A DNA stretch of 64,000 nucleotides, taken from Blasia pusilla (taxonomy: Eukaryota > Marchantiophyta > Marchantiopsida > Blasiales). Of this stretch, positions 24,464-34,040 are shown piece after piece. The DNA lies in assembly GCA_050084515.1 (NCBI GenBank), contig CM114273.1, forward strand, positions 10,478,001 through 10,542,000, read 5' to 3'. Position 1 is the first letter of the stretch. Each line of letters begins with the position of its first letter. The position numbers and the translations under genes were made by a program. The notes below the pieces were generated by a model. It was not told the origin of the DNA and ran no database searches. It saw only the letters and a program-made list of their open reading frames with translations.

Positions 24464-25017
24464 CTACCTCTCATAAGTACATCGAGGACAAACCCACCGT
24501 CCAGTAGGAACAACATCCATACGTGGAGTCAAACACATGATGTGCCAACCCCTAGAACACCGATCACACACCAACATACGGGTTGCGTTACCAACAGACC
24601 CACACAACATGCACCTCAAGCTAGCACGTATCATGGCTAAGCTTGGGTCAACAGTACCATCCACATTTGGAAGATGACATGGCTCACAATTACGCACATG
24701 ATCCTTCCAAAAACTCCATCACGACCCTCCAACATGAGAACTCCAGAAGATAACACCTCGCACACTCGTAAAATAGTGCGGCCTGTCGTCACATCCAACG
24801 TTGTCGGTGCAATCTGCCGCAAATAGACATAGTCCCCCACATGGAACCTACGAATCGATGGTCGATAACCTCCACCCCAAATGGTTGCATACCGCAACGT
24901 ATCCCTGTGTTGAGCAATGGCAAGATTCTCAAAGGCTGTTGGCATAACTCTCCGGAAGAGCTCTGCCCGCTGATAACACACCCTCATCCACATCTCTGGG
25001 TCATCAAGGTTCACCAC
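24464..25017 (-). pseudogene. Integrase C-terminal domain and PHD finger of element 2
   Basis: 'DPEMWMRVCYQRAELFRRV', 'FHVGDYVYLRQIAPTTLDV' and 'RVCEVLSSGVLMLEGRDG' form the tail; then a frame change near 24700. The PHD finger at about 24480-24625 is complete: 'CMLCG', 'MLVCDRC', 'RGWHIMC', 'GRWVCPRC', so Cys4-His-Cys3 with the Trp before the last Cys pair. This copy shows that the missing first Cys of element 1 is a later loss. Predicted role: reading histone H3 at the integration site. Confidence 0.88.
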
Positions 25018-25021
25018 CTCA

Positions 25022-25990
25022 CTAGACTCCCTTTAATTTCTTTGCTGGCAAGTCCGGATCTCGGCCGATAATGTAAAAATAAGGTGAGAAGGAAGCCAAG
25101 GATGCTTGGCGATCGAACCTATACCCCATGGCTAACCATGGCAATCGAATATCCGGTCTCAAGATGCCCTTCAGAGGCCATACTTGCGCAATGCCCTCTT
25201 CAGCGTCCTCGAACCACACGCTCAGCCAAACCATCCGCCTCTGGATGATCTCGAGACATGGTCCGATGATCAATCAACGCCTTGTCACACAAGAATCAAA
25301 CTCACCTCAAAACTCAGACCTGGTCGGTCAAGACTTCACCGGTGGTGGTGCACCAAAATGACAAAGCACTCTATCAAGAAATGCGTACGCCGTTCCCTCA
25401 CTTGCCTTGTCTGGTAATGCCACCAACTCAATCCACTTGGAGAAGTGCTCCACCATCACCAACACATATCGATGATGTCGTACAGTCAACGGTAACGGTC
25501 CCGCAAAGTCCACACTCCAACGGTAATCCAACCCCATAATAGGCAAGGGGTGTAACTGTGGTTTAGGGGCATTGAATGATGCCCTCACCCGGTCACAAAC
25601 CATACAACTTGACACCAACTGCTGCACCTGAGTATGCATGCCACGCCACCAATACTGACCAAGGAGTAAGCTATACGTATGCTTTACCCCAAAATGTCCC
25701 AACTCCTCATGGGCATGTCGCACAATGCGCTCTCTCTGAGCCAAATACGGCACTACTCGTACTCTACCATCCTCCCACAAACGGAGAATATGTATTCCCT
25801 CCAATCGATACCTCTTAGCACGTTGAAGAACACGGTCTCGCTCCTTGGCACTCACTATGTCTGGCATCCTAGTGGTCCATAGGAACTCCAACACCAACGC
25901 ATCATCATGAATATCACGCTGATCCGTACCACCATCTCCAACCTTAGGATCTGAAGGCTGGCCATCTACCCTCTGACTAGAGTAAGATAT
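25022..25990 (-). pseudogene. Integrase core of element 2
   Basis: Open from 'RIVRHAHEELGHFGVKHTYSLLLGQYWW' through 'SCMVCDRVRASF' (HHCC zinc site), 'VDFAGPLPLTVRHHRYVLVMVEHF' in part, and 'HFGAPPPVKS', where the frame ends at about 25330. The rest of the DDE core (Asp and Glu) lies in other frames between 25330 and 25200 ('HPEADGLAERVV'). Function as in element 1. Confidence 0.88.
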
Positions 25991-25999
25991 CATGTGGTC

Positions 26000-26525
26000 C
26001 TCCATACTAGAGTCCACCCCTAACCAACATAAAAAGGCGGATGCATGCCAACCAGGCACCATCTCTTCATCAACCTCGCCATGCCATCTAGCCCCAGTTG
26101 TATCCTCTTGGCTAGTACATGGGTTCCTACTCAACCCATCAACATCAAGGTTGGCAACTCCAGGTCTATGTACCACCTGGAAGTCATACTCCTGTAAGAT
26201 AAGAGTCCACCGTGCAAGCTTCCCTGTAAGCTTGTCAGACTCCATCAACCACTTGATTTGGTGATCAGAACAAGGGTAAAATGTGTGCCAAACAAGTAAC
26301 ACCTAAAGTATGCCCGACCCACACCACGCCAAGCACTCTCCCTCATATGAACTATAGCGCGACTCCAGCTGCATTATTCGAACGATTTGCATAGGCCACC
26401 ACAAACTCCATGTGCTCATCATCATGTTGTGTCAACACCACTCCAAGTCCCAACCTACTCCAATCAGTGTGTAACTGAAATGGGCGCCCCTTGATAGGTC
26501 TCCTCAAGATAGGCACCGCCACCAA
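26000..26525 (-). pseudogene. RNase H of element 2
   Basis: 'WLMESDKLTGKLARWTLILQEYDFQVVHRPGVANLDVDGLSRNP', given here only by its ends 'WLMESDKL' and 'DVDGLSRNP', is the end of the RNase H and the linker that follows in gypsy pol. The N-terminal half lies at about 26300-26520 in shifted frames. It is joined to the reverse transcriptase above it. Confidence 0.82.
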
Positions 26526-27440
26526 CTAGGCCTTAAGCTCCACAAAAGCTCTCTCCTGATCATCTCCCCAGTGCCACTCTTGATCTGATTTTAGCAATTG
26601 GTTCAAAGGCTTTGCCATAGCACTAAATTCCTTCACATACCTCCGATAGTAGTTTGCCAATCCCATGAATGCTTGAACTCTACTCACATCTACCGGATGC
26701 AGAATAAGTGCAATAGCCTCCACCTTTGCTTGCTGAACTCCCAAACCACCCGGATAGATCATATGACCCAAGTACTCAACATCCTCATGGAAGAACTTAC
26801 ACTTTCCTGGATGCAAACGTAGACCATGAGCTTTCAACTGCTCAAACACCATCTGCAAAAGTATCTGATGCTCCTCCACCGTGTTACTGAAGACCAAGAT
26901 ATCATCAATGTAACACCGAACAAAATCCAACCTTGCTAGGATCCTGTCCATCACTCTCTGAAACTCGGCAAGTGCATTCTTCAACCCAAAGGGTAAGAAT
27001 TTCCACTGGTACAAACAATCCTTGCCATGAGAGTTGATACCCCAAAATGTTGTCTTGGCCTTGTCACTCTCCCGAATCGGCAATTGATGGTATCCTACCC
27101 GAAGATCCAAAGTACTGAAAATCTTTGCCTGTCCCACCACATCAAAGATCTTCTCAGGTGTAGGCATGGCATACCTATCGGCCTTGGTTTGCCGATTGAT
27201 AGGACGGAAATCTCCACACATCCGCCTATCCGTGTAGTTGCCATGCATATCCTTTTTAGCAGGCATGGCAGTGGCTGATGCATACTCTCCATGCCACAAC
27301 TCCACTAATCCAGCCTCCAAAAGGTCCAACGTCCTACTCTGAATCAGGTCCCTCTCCATATCACTATATCGGTAGGGACGACGGAAGATTGGCATATCAC
27401 TAGCCAAATCAATCCGTATACCGGGGTCCAACCAGAACAC
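26526..27440 (-). pseudogene. Reverse transcriptase of element 2
   Basis: An uninterrupted 304-codon frame, the longest of the element: 'DMPIFRRPYRYSDME', 'DFRPINRQTKADRY', 'FSTLDLRVGYHQLPI', 'FLPFGLKNALAEFQRVMDRIL', 'CYIDDILVF' with the Asp pair read from plus 26901-26906, 'LHPGKCKFFHEDVEYLGH' and 'ANYYRRYVKEFS'. All seven RT blocks are present, and the active site is intact. Classical Ty3/gypsy type. Confidence 0.93.
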
Positions 27441-27594
27441 CCAACTCCTTCATGCTAAAGGAAAAAAAACTCCTATAAGCACATAGGAACTGTGTCAAGC
27501 GTCGTTTCTCATCTCCCGTGAGCTTGGGCCCAAATAATGGCTCCCAAGTCTCCTCCACTAGCACACTAGAGGGAGAGGACGATGCCATTGGCTG

Positions 27595-29021
27595 CTACGC
27601 AACCCCCTCACAAGATGGGACACCCTTAGCTACACCATCATCTGAGCAAATAACTCCTCCACCAACATGAGCAACCAACTCCACATGCCCAGCCATTATA
27701 TCCCATTTACTCCAAGGATGCAAAATACTACTCTCCTCGCCCCCAGCCGATGCCTCTACCGTCCCGGTAGCCATCAAGCTCATTACAAGAGGTGGAAGAC
27801 CCACAGACATAGTCCGAAGTCGACGCTGCTTGGCCATACCAAGACTCAAAATCCAAGTCAAACAATTCAGGTCCATGGCCTGACCCAACACATGACGTCG
27901 TGAAGCCTCAGAAATGGAAGCAACTGCTATCACACTAGTAGCAAATCCCATCGCACGCTCTCTCTCATCAGCGTTAGGCTCCACCAACTGTCGCACATGA
28001 GAATCCCATACAAGCCCGGGACCACCTTCTCTGTATGCTTGTGACGAAGGAAAACTCACAAATGTGGGTAGTGCCATCCTAGGCTGGCCCACACGGTTCA
28101 CCACTGCCATGGATGACCGATCAATAACCCTCACCACCTGAGAAAGTCGCCCCGTATCCAAGATACTATCCATTGTAAGGCAAGGATCCCGCTGCACTGC
28201 ATCATATGCCCGACGTAGAACCTCCCTAGGCAACAAGTTTGTCCACCACAAGCGTGGACGATGTGCACGCGAGCCAACTCGTGTTGCATCCAACAACACC
28301 GCTGGTCCAATCCAAGACCGCACCTCATGAACACTCGCCATCATCCGGGTCCGAGTGTCATCCAACAATGGAACATTCTCCAGAATGTAAGCTGGAGCAC
28401 GTGCGTGATGAACCTGAAGATGTCGTAACACCCGTAACATCTCCCAAAACAATCAAGACCTTGGGTCGTGTAATCCCTTACCACAACCAGCACGTGTATG
28501 ACCCTGACATGGCCATCCAGTAATCACCAAATCCACAGGACCAACCCTCTCAAGGTCCTACGCCCCCAACAATGCAATGTGTGACGACAAAGCACGTTGG
28601 TACCCACGAATAGTTGATGGCGGCAACAACTCAGGATATCTCCGCATCAACTGACCAATATATCGAGATGAGACTCTCTGGGCCATCTCATCTCGCTCCA
28701 CATACACGTATCTCCAGACAGAATACCGCCTGCAACACTGACCAAACCGGTGCTAATCCCACCAAAGAGATCTAACACACAAATGCCCTCCAGCGGATAC
28801 TGCCATACAATGGGTGTAGTATCCAAAGGGGATAACCCAACTGGACCAGAAGTAGGAGTCCACCGTGGGGCCTCCTCTTCCTCGTAAGGTATAACAGCCT
28901 CACACCAAGCCTCCTGCCGTAGTACACCGCCTGAACTCCAAAGTGGCACATCCAACGATGAGGATGCCACTACTGCAAAAACAGGGACCTCCTCTACCTC
29001 CTCATGCATAGGAGAATCCAT
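27595..29021 (-). pseudogene. DNMT3-type cytosine-5 DNA methyltransferase domain in element 2
   Basis: Motif I 'VLDLFGGISTGL' is read from plus 28784 down. A one-base frameshift follows, after which 'YVYVERDEMAQRV' (motif II) continues in the next frame. Motif IV is 'GPVDLVITGWPCQGHTR' with the catalytic Cys at plus 28507-28509. 'RAGCGKGL', 'LFWEMLRVLRHL', motif VI 'YILENVPLL' (about 28370-28395), 'DATRVGSRAHRPRLWWTNL' (VIII), 'RAMGFATSVIAVASISEASR' and 'DLNCLTWILSLG' (IX-X) follow. DNMT3 enzymes have the same blocks, in the same order and spacing, including the 'KGL...LFFE' stretch between IV and VI. Two stops lie before motif VI: a TAG just ahead of motif IV and a TGA before 'LFWEM'. Both fit C-to-T change of Gln and Arg codons. 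All catalytic residues are otherwise present. No ADD or PWWP domain is attached. Confidence 0.92.
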
Positions 29022-29313
29022 AAAAGTCTCCTGGCCAAGTGACTACTCCACTAAAACCAGCCATAGATGCTAACATTGTTGGGGAAGACCCTCCTGGTCG
29101 AGCCCCATAAATAAATCTCACAGGAACTTGGCTCATACGTCCATCCCCGGACTGCCAACCAGGTCTATAAGAGGCTGTCTCAGTTCAGTAATCCATCTGA
29201 AAACCCATCGGGTACAATATTGCTCCTCCAACTAGTACATTATACAACTCGGCTGATGTGACTACCGCAGATACTCCCAACCGGGAGCTATCAGTCGCAT
29301 GATCTGGTCTCAA

Positions 29314-29733
29314 CTATATAGAAAACTTCTCCCGTGTCATGAATTGAGACCTATCATTGGCTCCTCCAAGTGATGTTTGAATCTGGAATGGGCAAGGCTC
29401 AAGCTCTGACCTCCGAATACCCAAACCAATACATGCCGCCTTTCCCAACATCAAAGGTTGGGCACCAAAGTCTAACAAGACTCTATCTAGTCTATACACC
29501 TGTCCTGTAGGACTCACCAATTGGAATATCCCACTCCGGTTGTCCAACATACATACACCAGGTGTAAGCCTCTCACGATCAATGGCTGGCCGGGCTGGTA
29601 ATGCATCCATCTTCGCCGTTGCTGCCTGCCAAGTAGCATTGGTACTCAATGCTACACCTAACATAGAGGGTCGCTCCACCGCAGCACCCTCATCCACCTC
29701 AGCACGTGTAGCAAGTAACACCCCCACGTTCAC
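29314..29733 (-). pseudogene. Protease region of element 2
   Basis: 'RVLLDFGAQPLMLGKAACIGLGIRRSEL' in part, with the catalytic triplet changed from D-S-G to D-F-G (plus about 29463-29485), then 'CPFQIQTSLGGAND'. Element 1 keeps D-S-G, so the Phe is a later mutation and would inactivate the enzyme. The region 29022-29313 is the linker to the methyltransferase and has stops. Confidence 0.8.
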
Positions 29734-30199
29734 ACAACGTGGCTGCTAGCTGAAATATAGGAGCTAAGTCAACTCCTAAAGCCATCAGCTCTGTGGCCGA
29801 AAACAATGGGGATCCCAACACTGAAGTTGCCATCCGCAATATTGCACTAGATGCTGCATCCGTATCTACTACATGCGATGTAGATGCCTCAGTCCCCATT
29901 GTCGGCTCAATAGGCTGCGTAGGAACCATGGATGGAGTCCTTAGCACCTCAGACAACACTCAACCTGTGCTGCACTCGCCATGTAAGAGAGATCATCCCC
30001 TCCATAAGAGGTGGAGGCCCGTGCTCCCGAACCAGATCTATGCTGGATACCAGCCATAGTAGCCAACTTCTGCTCCAACTGCTCATTCTTGGCAGCCATA
30101 GCTGACTTTGTCGTAGTGGTAGGGGTAGCCACCGTAGGCTCTCCAACCACTGGTCAACCTCTACCATCCCTACCACCTCTAGGAGCTACTCCACCACGG

Positions 30200-31487
30200 C
30201 CGCAGCCTGATCTCAACTTTGGATGAAGATCAAAGCAACGCTCTCGAGGATGACCTGGTCTCCCGCAATGATCACACTGAGTTGGTGCCGACTGAGGCCC
30301 ATCCTCCAAAGTCCGTCTCCCATCCTCTTGGGGACAAAACTTCCTAACATGATCACCTCCACATGTCCAACATGATCGCCCTGCTCGCGGGGCAAAGCAA
30401 ATGAAGGCAATGGTCTCTGCGCAAGTGTCCCTCTAGGACCTGATTGAGGTCGTGTGTACCCCCTAGACTCCCACTACTACTACCACCACCACTACTACGA
30501 CACTGTGAGGTGGGCTGCTGAACACGAGAAGTAGTAGTTGTATCCCTACTAAATGCGGATGTCACCACTCTCTCCTTCACCATGTTAAGCTCAATCTTCT
30601 TAGATAGAGCAAACACATGGGTCAATGTGGGTGAATCATCACTCATAAGAGTAGCATCACGTACCCTGCGGCACAACTCTCTGTCCAAGATCCCATACCA
30701 AAACTGGACTGCCTGAGCCTCAGTCACACCCTGGGTAATTGAAATCAAGCGTCGCATACAAGTGTATGCCTCACGAAGACTCTCACCAGTCTTTCGCTCA
30801 AATTCTTGAAGACTCCTCAACTTCTCTGTCTTCACTCCTTGATAGTTCTTCTTCAACCTCTTGAAGAACTCTGCAACCGGGCTAAACAATGGTGGGGCAC
30901 TAGTACCTCCACTAGTACCCCCACTGGTACCTCCACTGGTACCCCCACTCCGTCTTGTACTCGTACTACTCAACGTCGGGCCGGGGGCAAGAGGGAGCAA
31001 GATTACCAATATCACCATGGGTGATAGACACATAGCCTGGAGACCAATATTGTCTCCACGCCTCAATCTCAGCAACATGGTCCTTCCTAAACTCATGGTA
31101 ATCATCCATGGGTGGTCCCTCCAAGTGCTGAAATAACCCCTTCCAAGCCAGGAAGGGCGTAAACAACGTGGCGTTCCGCAACATCTGCATATCACACCAC
31201 GTATCAAACTTCTCCATGAAGTCCTCCAACTCAATGGTGCCCACTGCACCCGAGTATCGTTGTGGGCCCTTCATGGCCCCATATATCCTGTCCATGTCCC
31301 AAATCAATGGAGCTGCAACACTCGATAACAATGTAGAAGACTCGATGTTTGGAACACCCTCGTCCTCCTCTTCATCAACCGTCGGAAGTGGAAAAGGTAG
31401 CCGATACCTAAATCCACTTCGTGTGAAACCACCACTGTCCGCACCACGGTCCCCAACCAAACCACCTGACAACTCCGTGATGACCAA
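30200..31487 (-). pseudogene. gag of element 2
   Basis: 'VGTIELEDFMEKFDTWCDMQ' in part, 'FLAWKGLFQHLEGPPMDDYHEF' in part, then a frameshift near 31000, 'FFKRLKKNYQGVKTEKLRSL' and 'GESLREAYTCMRRL'. Two complete CCHC knuckles follow in a second frame: CWTCGGDHVRKFC (about plus 30331-30370) and CDHCGRPGHPRERC (about 30250-30292). It also has an imperfect 'GGTSGGTS' run near 30900-30945, built from a 12-base tandem repeat. Capsid and nucleocapsid functions as usual for gypsy gag. Confidence 0.85.
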
Positions 31488-31499
31488 CGCCGATGTCGC

Positions 31500-32929
31500 A
31501 CCACCACCAAATTATCACCACTAAGTGACCAAGTGACGTCGATGTCGCTATACTATTCTAGCTCTACTAGCTATGGGTGTAGGAAACCTAACCTGTCATC
31601 ACCACAAGAAGCCTCCCACGGTCTACTGGTCATCACTCCAGCCTCACTACCGGTAGCACACAGGAGTAACACTACTCTGGAAATCAGCGTGAACCCTAAC
31701 AATGGGCGCGCAAGCAAGAAGCAACGATGGAGGGGATCCAAACACAGGAAGTCCAACGACAATCCTCCAATCGCAAATGGAAATCAAGGTAACACAATCC
31801 ACCAAACGTGGCGCCCCCTGAATCCACAAAACCCACCACACAATTCTAACGCAAAAGCTACTCCGCCGCGGGTCGATGACGTGCTAGTTGGACTCGCAGC
31901 ACCTGAAAATTTCACCTGCATGGAGAGGCTACACCGTATTATGCGCTAGAGGTACATCAACCAAAAACCTGAGATGTATAAAGCGCCTAACACATCTCCA
32001 AACAACACCAAATGAGCTACAACAGTGTGTACACTAGCATAGTTAAGAACTCAGCAGTTAAGCGTCCTCTAGGCAGAATAGCCCAAAGATGGGTGACCAG
32101 TTATGCAACATTCAAATCACAAATCCTGCAAAAATTGCCTCACGCCCAAGCAAGCAAGCTTGCTTGCTTGCTCCTGCTCCTTGCTCCTTGCTCTGCCTCT
32201 CACGCCCACTCGCCCCGAGCTACCACGCATCGCCATGCTTTGCTATGGAGAGAGAGGCCCAACCAGGGCGTCCCCAACGGGATAGGCGTCTCCAACAATG
32301 AACAAGTCACCGACCAACCAGCCCCTCCGATCCGCTGTCCACCATAGCAAAATTTCGATCAGCAATTACTCCACAAATCCTCAACCAAAATTGAATCTGT
32401 TTCGACCATAATTCAATTGACCACCATAGCTATCTCTCCACAAAAAATCAGCTACAACCAAACTATGTACTCCCAGCTAAAAATCAGACAAACTTGCTGT
32501 CCATACACCTCCAGAATCGCAAATCCAACAGCGCTTCCGCCCAGTTTCATGCACGCAGAAATCCGCAACGCTCCACACACTCGAGCAGATAGCTTCATAT
32601 GAGATCACAATACAAGTAGCAACAGGAACCTCTCACCCGATCTGGATAAACTTCAACAGAGCTTCCGCACTCCAAGCTCTCCACATCAGAAAACCGTCGA
32701 ACACGAACCAGAATCTTCAATCCTTGATAACTTCCAACTCCCTTGACGAAATGGGGCGATCTAAAGCGCGTTGGAAAGCTCTCAGCAAGGCAATTCTTTC
32801 CCAACCAACCACGCACCAGATTCACACCTCCAACATAGGCCACAAGCCACGAATATCCACGGCTGAGTACACAATCAGCCCTAACCAGATCCTACTGATC
32901 CACAATCGAAGCTACCATCGATCTACGTC
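31500..32929 (-). other. Leader of gypsy element 2
   Basis: About 1.4 kb between the primer site and gag. Contains a short run of 'gcaagcaagcaagc' (near 32150-32170). No conserved frame is seen. Long leader length is shared with element 1, though the sequence is mostly different. Confidence 0.55.
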
Positions 32930-32940
32930 AGTTCTTTGAG
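32930..32940 (-). promoter_or_regulatory. Putative self-priming primer binding site of element 2
   Basis: Minus strand CTCAAAGAACT follows the LTR end (...GGATTTCA) with no gap. It is the exact reverse complement of the predicted RNA 5' end AGTTCTTTGAG read from plus 33114 down to 33104. Identity extends three more bases. It does not resemble tRNA primer sites. The 11-base length and zero spacing equal those of Tf1. Confidence 0.75.
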
Positions 32941-33308
32941 TGAAATCCGTGAAAGACTTCCTGTCATAAAATATGTATAGGATCACATAAAATCGAGCCA
33001 AACCCACTCCACGATGGGAGAATTTAGGTCGAAGCTTGCGGGAAACACCATAGCCAAGAGCTCTACGTACTACCAAGGCTAACTCCCAACGCAACAGGCT
33101 CAACTCAAAGAACTGACTGTTCTTTGAGTGCACTCCACCTTATATCCTCTAACCTAAGAGCGAGCCCTACTGGAAAAGTCACCCTCAACTAAGTAACCCC
33201 CAACCCTATGTATGAAATCGCACCTCTACCTAGACACTACGGCCCTACATAAGGTATGGCCTCTACTAGCACACTATACTCTACGACATAATCCGTATGG
33301 TCATGACA
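32941..33308 (-). repeat. 5' LTR of gypsy element 2 (LTR-B, 368 bp)
   Basis: Aligns end to end with 23824-24191. Starts TGTCATGAC on the minus strand (plus end 33308) and ends GGATTTCA (plus 32941). The LTR pair differs by scattered changes, mostly transitions, so the insertion is not recent. Confidence 0.93.
33104..33147 (-). promoter_or_regulatory. LTR-B promoter: TATA box and predicted RNA start
   Basis: Minus-strand 'ggatataagg' (33138-33147) is followed about 31 bases later by a C-A start context at 33115/33114. The RNA would begin AGTTCTTTGAG (33114-33104). This segment can also pair with 'ctcaaagaac' just upstream of the start, forming a hairpin in the DNA sequence. The start is a prediction. 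Confidence 0.65.
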
Positions 33309-33430
33309 GTGTGTTCGATGACAACGATGTATGTCGTGTAGCGATGCGTATGCGCACGACAAAACAGTGCGCGATTGTCAGTTTGGGGCACAAAGTTGTG
33401 GTTGATTGAGCAAGTTGCCATAGCCACCAT
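33309..33430 (+). mobile_element. Gypsy fragments: 3' interior joined to leader without an LTR
   Basis: 33309-33361 continues the 3' interior fragment of 23650-23714. Directly after it, 33362-33430 ('aaacagtgcgcgatt..gcaagttgccatag') resembles the element 1 leader at about 14431-14500. An LTR would be expected between the two but is missing. Confidence 0.6.
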
Positions 33431-34040
33431 GCTACCGTGTGAGTGTAATTTCCAATTTCCTTTGGTAACTCCTTGAGTGAGGGGTAGAAGAGTAAATTTT
33501 TTTTTATGGTTGAATGGATAGGATAAGCACAAATGTGTTTGGGAGTAGAATTTGGGTGGAAAAATTTATTTGAGGAGAGTTGACCAAGTGCTTGTGGAGA
33601 ATCATCCAATTAGTAAATCTGTCAGAGGGGGGCAATCGAGTTAAGTAGAAATAGTATTGGGCCGCCATTAGTGGGGATATTTTAGTGAAACAAAATTTTT
33701 TTGAGGAGCGTTCATGGCTGCCGCGGCTCTTTGCGGCTCATGTATTCGTTCGAGCCCCCCATCCTCATGGAGCGGCGTTCTCGTCTGTCGTTGTGGTTGC
33801 GCTTGCATGTGTTGAGGCTGCCCCTAACTTGCCACGTTGCTTTCCAGTGGCTAGACTGGCCGCTTTGTAGGCTGCCCCCCCCAACTGGCCTACCTTTAAC
33901 TGCGTAGTGGGCACGTACTAGCTTGTGTTACTACAGTCAGCGTAGGCACAGTCGACATGTCTCTCCAAACTGACGTAAATGCGATCACCTGCCTACTTTT
34001 GTGTCGACATCGATTCCTCCAGCCTTTCCGACCCGAATTG
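33431..34040. other. Unassigned sequence between gypsy leader piece and LINE-like copy
   Basis: No ORF or motif is recognised. The 'ctgcccctaacttgccacg' stretch near 33820-33900 may already belong to the upstream part of the LINE-like element, which becomes recognisable from about 34040. Confidence 0.4.

Larger units (their letters stand above)
23824..33308 (-). mobile_element. Gypsy element 2 with DNMT3-type methyltransferase and PHD finger (decayed)
   Basis: About 9.5 kb with two 368-bp LTRs (23824-24191 and 32941-33308), LTR-B. Going down the minus strand the order is leader, gag with two intact CCHC knuckles, protease, methyltransferase, reverse transcriptase, RNase H, integrase, PHD. 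The proteins are clearly homologous to those of element 1, but the LTR sequence is not, apart from the TGTCATGA start and the general promoter layout. Fewer breaks than element 1, yet frameshifts in gag and methyltransferase and several stops remain. A possible 5-bp duplication gtgtg (23710-23714 and 33309-33313) would place the extra 109 bp at 23715-23823 inside the inserted unit. Confidence 0.9.

Noticed and set aside
27595-29021. A host methyltransferase gene interrupted by a transposon
   Set aside because: The domain is in the same place, between protease and reverse transcriptase, in both elements, and no introns or host flanks separate it from pol.
31533-31949. 138-codon plus-strand frame
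   Set aside because: It lies in the leader of the minus-strand gypsy element 2 and has no motif.
32900-32940. A tRNA primer site after the gypsy 5' LTR
   Set aside because: The sequence does not resemble TGGTATCAGAGC or another common tRNA 3' end; the self-complementary explanation fits exactly. All tRNAs could not be searched.
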